From JANWLD01 sp036278875 (GTDB lineage Bacteria; Patescibacteriota; Saccharimonadia; Saccharimonadales; 2-12-FULL-41-12): a stretch of 43,901 nt of DNA. A program made the translations under genes and the position numbers. Positions 39,052-43,901 of this stretch are shown one piece after another. The notes beneath the pieces are model-generated. The model worked only from the letters and a program-made list of their open reading frames with translations. It did not search any database and had not been told where the DNA came from. Position 1 is the stretch's first letter. Each line of letters begins with the position of its first letter. The stretch covers positions 1 through 43,901 of the forward strand of contig DASUKF010000001.1 of the NCBI GenBank assembly GCA_036278875.1, read 5' to 3'.

Positions 39052-39956
39052 TGACTTCCCCCCTGCATAGGTATGATATATCCGGCGCCTTGTTCGTTAA
39101 TCGGTACGACATACTTGCCTACTATCGTACTAAACAACCCTTCCTGTACCGAGCCGTATTCGCTCTTTGGCGTGTTCCGGCTGGGCTTTGCCAGCTCGGC
39201 ATATAGCCCGTCGTCCAGCTTGGACCGGGTTTTCTTTACACCGGCCATCCAATCAGTGAATTCGCCTTGTGTAGTTGATTTCGCAGTAAAGAACATATCG
39301 GAAAATCCTGCGCCGCTTATATTCGCACTGGAGCCTTTGAATTCGCCTGTTTTTTCAGCTACCAGGTGCAAGTGGCTGGTCATACCGGGCATGCAGTATA
39401 TCTGACCGCCCAGCCGGGGTATCCAAAACGAGTTCATTACAGAATCGCTCGTCAGCTCAAAATCTACCGGCGTATTCTGCGGTATTTCAAAATAATTCAC
39501 CGTGGCTATCTTCTGGTCCGGATATATGAACAGCCATTTCCAATCCAGCGACACCACCTGGATTCTTATCGGTTTCACATTGCTAGACAATTCTTTGTAC
39601 GGGTCCAGACTGTAACTGCTGCGCCAGGCTACGACAGCCAGTATGGTTATCAGTACGGTCGGTACCACCCACCATATAGCTTCGGCCAGTTTGCTTCCGG
39701 ACAGTTCCGGATTGTATTTGGCCTTTTTGTTTCCTTCGCGGTATGTATAGGCGAAGGAAAATAGCATTATGAACACAGGTATTACTACTACCAGCGACAA
39801 ACCGAGAGCGAAATACATCAGGTTGCGTTCTTTTTCGCCGATTTCTCCGGCCGGGTTCAGCACCTGCACGTCGGAATGGTGGAAGAAGTTCGTAACCACG
39901 GCGAGCAAAGCTAAAAGAACTATCCCTCCGGCTATGATTTTGTTTTTTTTGCTCAT
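39048..39956 (-). CDS. cyoA: Cytochrome bo3 quinol oxidase subunit II
   Basis: A 302-residue protein with an N-terminal Lys-rich end and hydrophobic segment, a second transmembrane helix, and a periplasmic cupredoxin domain. The CuA Cys ligands of cytochrome c oxidases are absent: that loop reads SSANISGAGFSDMFF, close to the YSGPGFSGM of E. coli CyoA, which shows quinol rather than cytochrome c as donor. DWKWLFIYPDQKIATVN and NSFWIPRLGGQIYCMPGM are typical. The frame extends upstream to 40190, but that would overlap the divergent gene; ATG 39956 (MSKKNK) follows a TAGAAT box by ten bases. Confidence 0.95.
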   Translation of the reverse strand: MSKKNKIIAGGIVLLALLAVVTNFFHHSDVQVLNPAGEIGEKERNLMYFALGLSLVVVIPVFIMLFSFAYTYREGNKKAKYNPELSGSKLAEAIWWVVPTVLITILAVVAWRSSYSLDPYKELSSNVKPIRIQVVSLDWKWLFIYPDQKIATVNYFEIPQNTPVDFELTSDSVMNSFWIPRLGGQIYCMPGMTSHLHLVAEKTGEFKGSSANISGAGFSDMFFTAKSTTQGEFTDWMAGVKKTRSKLDDGLYAELAKPSRNTPKSEYGSVQEGLFSTIVGKYVVPINEQGAGYIIPMQGGSH

Positions 39957-39966
39957 TTGAAAAAAG

Positions 39967-39972
39967 ATTCTA
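39967..39972 (-). promoter_or_regulatory. -10 box of the cyo operon
   Basis: TAGAAT on the minus strand, 10 bases before the cyoA ATG at 39956. No Shine-Dalgarno. On the plus strand TATAAC at 39999-40004 is the likely -10 of the divergent gene at 40018. Confidence 0.45.
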
Positions 39973-40017
39973 CCCAAACCTTTAGCGGTTATTCCTAGTA
40001 TAACAAACAACCGAAAA

Positions 40018-43000
40018 ATGATATCCTTAGCGCTAGTTATGACGGACAACTCAAATCGAGTTATATTTCTCGATGAAATCAGTTCGGAGGATTTAGGCCT
40101 GGTCGGAGGCAAAGCCATGTCTCTGGGTGAGATGATCAAAGCCGACATAAACGTACCGCCTGGATTCTCTATCACTACTGCTGTATACAAGTCCGGCTTT
40201 ACGACTGAAGCAGAAAATCAAGTTCTGGAGGCATTCGATAAATTAGGCGCCGATAGAGTGGCCGTACGTTCTTCTGCAGTCGCCGAAGATTCAAAGCAGG
40301 CTTCTTGGGCGGGTCAGCTTGAGACATATTTGAACGTGGATAGAGCCGGCCTGATAAAAGCAGTCAAAAAATGCTGGGATTCCGTGAATTCCGAACATGC
40401 CAAAGAATATGCAAAACAGAACAATATGGCCGAAACTGACAAAGCCGTAGGTGTGGTGGTTCAGAAAATGGTGGATAGCGAAGTATCCGGTGTTATGTTC
40501 ACCGCCAATCCGGTAACCAACAATCTGGAAGAAATCATTATAGAGGCCATATACGGTCTTGGCGAACTGATAGTACAGGGTGCCGTAACACCGGAGAGTT
40601 TCATAATTAGCAAACAGACCGGACAGGTAATCGGCGGCAGTCCAAGCCGGCAGGATAAGATGCTTATATATAAGAACGGCAAGAATGTTGAGCAAAAAGT
40701 ACCGGACGATAAATTAAAAGAACCTACTCTAAAAGAAGAAGATTTAAAAAGTTTAATAAAGGCTGCCGAGAAAATAGAGAAACATTACGGCCTGCCTCAA
40801 GACATAGAATGGGCTATCCGCGGTGGCGAACTTTATATAACCCAGTCTCGTCCCATAACTACGCTTTCGGAAACACCAGCGGAACCTAGCCTAGAACAGG
40901 AATTCATAGAGCAGAACGGCGGCGACATCGTCATGCGCTACGAGGGCGATTTCATGCCATTCCAGTTAGTCATAGAATGGTGGAGTTATATCGGACCTCA
41001 GTACAAAATGCACACCATAAAACCAATATTATTCTTTTACACGCCCAAACGAACTACAGGATATATCAGCCACACTAAATATAACGGTGCGGCCAAAGAT
41101 ACTTTTGCCGAGCTTGTAGCCGACCGATTGTCACTGCAAAGATTCAAAGACGAGTATGAAAGATACTCCTCGATATTATCGGATAGATATGAAGAATATT
41201 TTAAAAAAGAAAACAAGCCAATCAATGAAGAAAAATGTTTTGAGCTGTTCAAAGCCGTTCATGAGGAATTCCAGGAATTGATCACTTGGACGCTCTTCTA
41301 TGAGCAACTAGACGAAACAACGGTCAACGAAGTCCTAAAAGACAAAAAAATAGACTTAAAAAAATTTTGGGAAATGGTCAAACTCCCGGTCTTTGCTTCG
41401 TTTGATACGCGCAGAAAAGCACATATGATTCCGGCCCTTGAAGGTAAGATTACGCCTAATTATCTAAGGTTTGCTTTTTCTGACTATACTTTTTTTGCCG
41501 ACGAAGACTTTGTTAAAAAAGAATTAGCTAAAACAGATATAAACAAACTAAAGGCCGATATTAAAGAAGCAGAGGAAGCCACAGCAAAAGCAAAAGAGCA
41601 ATTAGAAGAATATCTAAGTACCGCAGACGCTATTACCAAAAACGTGGTTGAGATCCTTGGTTGGGTATTGTTTTGTCGTGACGAACGCAAGGACATGATT
41701 AACAAAATAGAATTGCTAATGTTTAGCCTCTCCGAGCAGTTGTTTGGCTTTTGGGGAATCGATAAAGATTTACTTACATATACCGGCGTATGCGAGGTAT
41801 TACGGGGCCGCGAGTATATAAGGTCAGTAGAGATTGATTTGCCAAAGCGGCGCGATGGATTTAGTGTGCTTTTTAAAACAGATGGAACCTTCGTGTTCGG
41901 CCACGATGATTTAGAGGAACAGCTAGATAGCCTGGATAACTTTATCCTCGGTCAGCATGCAAGCAAAGATGACCAGATTATAACTGGAGAAATTGGCAAT
42001 GTAGGCAAGGCCAGCGGAAATGTAAGGATAATACGCAAAAATTCTGAGTTCGATACTTTTCAGGACGGCGAGATATTAGTAACAGGCATGACCCGTCCGG
42101 AGTTTGTGCCGCTCATGCAAAAATCCATAGCCATAGTGACTGACGAGGGTGGTATTACCAGTCATGCGGCAATAGTATCGCGCGAGCTGAACAAGCCTTG
42201 CATCATAGGCACGCGTATAGCCACCCAGATACTAAAAACCGGCGACAAAGTCGAAGTCGATGCCAGCAACGGAACGATCAAAATTTTAAAACCAGAGTCA
42301 TTCACTTTTGAAAAAATCTTCACTCGTGAAGAATCTATGATTTTTGGTGAGCTCTTGGGCCAGGAACTCGATAAATGGCTAGTCAGCATAACGGACAAAA
42401 AGATTCCGACAATGTTTTTCCGTATTGATAGAAACATGCTGGAATGCTGGCTCTGCGATGAATCAACCAAAATTCTTATCGACGACGTTTATAAAAACAA
42501 TGCTGAGAACCCTAACTATCTAGAGGGGCAGATAGAAGTCTATAAGAATTTAATTAATAAAATGGCTAAATACGAGGCAAAAAAACACGCAAAAAGCCTT
42601 GATGAGTTAAAAGAATATATGGACTTATTCAGCGAAGGTATAAAACCGCTTCACGTTATCTTCTTTACGCCTTTTCACGAAAAAGCGCCAAAGTTTCTCA
42701 GCGATTTGGCCGTCAAAATTCGCAGCGAAGACGCTATGTTCGACAATGCGGATATATATATACGCGACAGCTTGATTTATCTGTATCCTCAGCTTAACGG
42801 CATAGAAACTTTCATGGGCTTAAAGGATTTGGAAAAGCCGGATTTGAATGAAATTAAATTGAGGAAAGACGATTTTTATTGCTTCAAAAATGAGTATATA
42901 AATGTTGATATTGGTGGCTTTAAAATAAAATATCCCAATTTTGTTTTAAAAATAGATCAAATAAACCCCAATCAAAAAACCATAGAGGGAATGATAGCCT

Positions 43001-43293
43001 ATAAAGGCTTGGTAAAAGGCGAGGTACAAGTAATAAACCTTAAAAAAGACGTTGCTAAATTCCAGCCTGGCAATATTTTGGTGGCACCTATGACAACACC
43101 TCATTATTTACCGGCCATGAAAGAGGCGAGTGCGTTTATAACTGACGAAGGTGGAGTTACTTGTCATGCCGCAATTGTCGCTAGAGAAATGAAGACACCT
43201 TGTATCATCGGGACCAAAATCGCTACACAAATTCTAAAAAATGGCGACCTAGTCGAAGTCGACGCCAACAAAGGCGTAGTTACAATCTTATAA
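40018..43293 (+). CDS. PEP-synthase/PPDK-like protein with two phosphohistidine swivel domains
   Basis: A 1091-residue protein. Residues 1-290 are the PEP synthase/PPDK ATP-grasp domain (GLVGGKAMSLGEMI, AVRSSAVAEDS, SGVMFTANPVTNN, PQDIEWAIRGGELYITQSRP). A helical region without a recognised motif spans about 300-640. A swivel domain with phosphoacceptor His716 in TDEGGITSHAAIVSREL follows, then another unassigned region, and a second swivel with His1050 in TDEGGVTCHAAIVAREM at the C-terminus. The PEP/pyruvate TIM barrel is absent. The layout recalls rifampin phosphotransferase, in which ATP phosphorylates a His that passes phosphate to a small molecule. ATG 40018 follows TATAAC by 13 bases; ATG 40039 is an alternative. 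Confidence 0.88.
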   Translation: MISLALVMTDNSNRVIFLDEISSEDLGLVGGKAMSLGEMIKADINVPPGFSITTAVYKSGFTTEAENQVLEAFDKLGADRVAVRSSAVAEDSKQASWAGQLETYLNVDRAGLIKAVKKCWDSVNSEHAKEYAKQNNMAETDKAVGVVVQKMVDSEVSGVMFTANPVTNNLEEIIIEAIYGLGELIVQGAVTPESFIISKQTGQVIGGSPSRQDKMLIYKNGKNVEQKVPDDKLKEPTLKEEDLKSLIKAAEKIEKHYGLPQDIEWAIRGGELYITQSRPITTLSETPAEPSLEQEFIEQNGGDIVMRYEGDFMPFQLVIEWWSYIGPQYKMHTIKPILFFYTPKRTTGYISHTKYNGAAKDTFAELVADRLSLQRFKDEYERYSSILSDRYEEYFKKENKPINEEKCFELFKAVHEEFQELITWTLFYEQLDETTVNEVLKDKKIDLKKFWEMVKLPVFASFDTRRKAHMIPALEGKITPNYLRFAFSDYTFFADEDFVKKELAKTDINKLKADIKEAEEATAKAKEQLEEYLSTADAITKNVVEILGWVLFCRDERKDMINKIELLMFSLSEQLFGFWGIDKDLLTYTGVCEVLRGREYIRSVEIDLPKRRDGFSVLFKTDGTFVFGHDDLEEQLDSLDNFILGQHASKDDQIITGEIGNVGKASGNVRIIRKNSEFDTFQDGEILVTGMTRPEFVPLMQKSIAIVTDEGGITSHAAIVSRELNKPCIIGTRIATQILKTGDKVEVDASNGTIKILKPESFTFEKIFTREESMIFGELLGQELDKWLVSITDKKIPTMFFRIDRNMLECWLCDESTKILIDDVYKNNAENPNYLEGQIEVYKNLINKMAKYEAKKHAKSLDELKEYMDLFSEGIKPLHVIFFTPFHEKAPKFLSDLAVKIRSEDAMFDNADIYIRDSLIYLYPQLNGIETFMGLKDLEKPDLNEIKLRKDDFYCFKNEYINVDIGGFKIKYPNFVLKIDQINPNQKTIEGMIAYKGLVKGEVQVINLKKDVAKFQPGNILVAPMTTPHYLPAMKEASAFITDEGGVTCHAAIVAREMKTPCIIGTKIATQILKNGDLVEVDANKGVVTIL

Positions 43294-43296
43294 TCG

Positions 43297-43325
43297 TTGT
43301 TTAATTTGGAATTTAATTACATAAT
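43297..43325 (+). promoter_or_regulatory. Promoter of the phospholipase D-like gene
   Basis: TTGTTT at 43297-43302, a 17-base spacer and CATAAT at 43320-43325, 11 bases before the ATG at 43337. No Shine-Dalgarno; a near-leaderless mRNA is predicted. Confidence 0.6.
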
Positions 43326-43336
43326 ATCTTTCAGGT

Positions 43337-43901
43337 ATGTGGCGGCATGAGGATAATGTAGGCGAGTCAGGGCTTCTTAGGTGCGAGCAGTTCCATGAAC
43401 AAGAACCGGGGTTAGCCGAATACGAATTGTTCGCTGGTGGCGCCAGCTCTCTGAAGGCAATGAATACTGCTATAGATGGAACACAAGACCACTTTGACGC
43501 GCAGTTTTTTTCGTTCGAGGCAGATGAGGTGGGGCTGGAAACAGCCGAAGCTATGATGACGGCCGCGGGCAACGGCAAAAAGGGCAGAGTTCTTATAGAT
43601 AGTTTCGTACTTTATAACCAAGGCGATCAATATCTTTACTTGCCTTGGCGCGACAGAGAAACCAGAATAACGCTCCTTGAAAAAGTCCAGGCAACTAAAA
43701 ACATGGTTCGCGACATGAAGCGTGAGGGACTTGATGTTAAAATCGGCACCCCTAGTATACCCGGACCTGCCAGGCTGGGGAGAAACCATGGAAAACTTGT
43801 TCTCGTCGATGAAGGCATAGAGGAGGTGCAAAACGCTTGGGCAGGGGGCGTAAATCCTACGAGGCATAATGCATCCTGGCACGATTTAATGGTAAAGATT
43901 A
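43337..43901 (+). CDS. Phospholipase D-like (cardiolipin synthase-type) protein, 3' truncated
   Basis: The frame from ATG 43337 stays open to the window end (188 codons). Near the end is RNHGKLVLVDEG, an HxKxxxxD motif of the PLD superfamily, followed by AWAGGVNPTRHNASWHDLMV, which resembles the GG(I/V)N...WHD stretch after the first HKD motif in cardiolipin synthases. The early part has YELFAGGASSLKAMNTAID, then HFDAQFFSFEADEVG and RVLIDSFVL, the usual lead-in strands. The second HKD motif would be outside the window. It may make cardiolipin-type phospholipids, but membrane segments at the N-terminus are absent, so a soluble PLD-like role is also possible. Confidence 0.85.
   Translation, partial: MWRHEDNVGESGLLRCEQFHEQEPGLAEYELFAGGASSLKAMNTAIDGTQDHFDAQFFSFEADEVGLETAEAMMTAAGNGKKGRVLIDSFVLYNQGDQYLYLPWRDRETRITLLEKVQATKNMVRDMKREGLDVKIGTPSIPGPARLGRNHGKLVLVDEGIEEVQNAWAGGVNPTRHNASWHDLMVKI

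Noticed and set aside
39957..40190. N-terminal extension of cyoA on the minus strand
   Set aside because: The extension would overlap the divergent PEP-synthase-like gene and its promoter, and does not look like a CyoA N-terminus; the MSKKNK start is preferred.
1..43901. TGA recoding, as in Gracilibacteria and Absconditabacteria
   Set aside because: TGA ends several genes at the expected protein length (for example ligA's upstream neighbour at 8699-8701 and htpX) and no conserved frame reads through it.
1..43901. CRISPR array, insertion sequence or prophage
   Set aside because: No regularly spaced repeats, transposase, integrase or phage structural genes were seen on either strand.

Overview
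The window reads as a compact chromosome segment from a Patescibacteria/CPR bacterium, most likely an environmental member of Candidatus Saccharibacteria (TM7). This rests on very tight gene packing, many small membrane proteins without a recognisable family, a complete bo3-type quinol oxidase operon (known from several Saccharibacteria), TGA used only as a stop, heavy use of the ATA isoleucine codon, and a Mur ligase with membrane segments where its substrate domain should be. The taxonomic call is an inference from gene content; no 16S gene is present.

Layout. 1-1471: 5'-truncated DHFR/RibD-like reductase, then an AbrB-type regulator, a small membrane protein and a YdeI/DUF1905 protein. 1516-4397: secreted or anchored GH10 glycosidase, SAM methyltransferase, small acidic protein and a PQ-loop-like membrane protein. 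4430-7063: tRNA-Cys, tRNA-Leu, folE2, lemA, htpX. 7115-10728: orphan protein, multispanning membrane protein, ligA. 10730-11009: a candidate structured RNA with terminator, then tRNA-Ala. 11068-16783: anchored orphan protein, alpha/beta hydrolase, MurF-like ligase, ddl, aminotransferase. 16790-19213: leuS, facing a small minus-strand gene. 19654-23798: translation and RNA block (rpmF, nusB, Nudix, rnc, rpsP, KH protein, a candidate small RNA, trmD).

23815-40017 is mostly minus strand: a CNNM-like CBS protein and an M20 amidohydrolase, with a dihydroorotate dehydrogenase on the plus strand divergent from the amidohydrolase; a five-gene sod-als-aldh-pyrC-tauE run; a hydrolase; and a seven-gene run of cyoABCDE plus two unnamed membrane proteins. 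40018-43901 (plus): a 1091-residue PEP-synthase-like protein with two phosphohistidine swivel domains but no PEP/pyruvate barrel, then a phospholipase D-like gene cut by the window end.

How the genes fit together. The bo3 oxidase, superoxide dismutase, acetolactate synthase and aldehyde dehydrogenase suggest a small fermentative cell that also meets and reduces oxygen. MurF-like ligase and Ddl supply the peptidoglycan stem. PyrC and the dihydroorotate dehydrogenase supply two steps of pyrimidine synthesis. A recurrent feature is promoter placement: many first genes have a TATAAT-like -10 only about 6-13 bases before the start codon and no Shine-Dalgarno, predicting leaderless or near-leaderless mRNAs, while another set has a -10 about 24-31 bases upstream plus a GGAGG-like site. 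No CRISPR array, insertion sequence, integrase or toxin gene was seen, and no gap without a gene exceeds about 205 bases.
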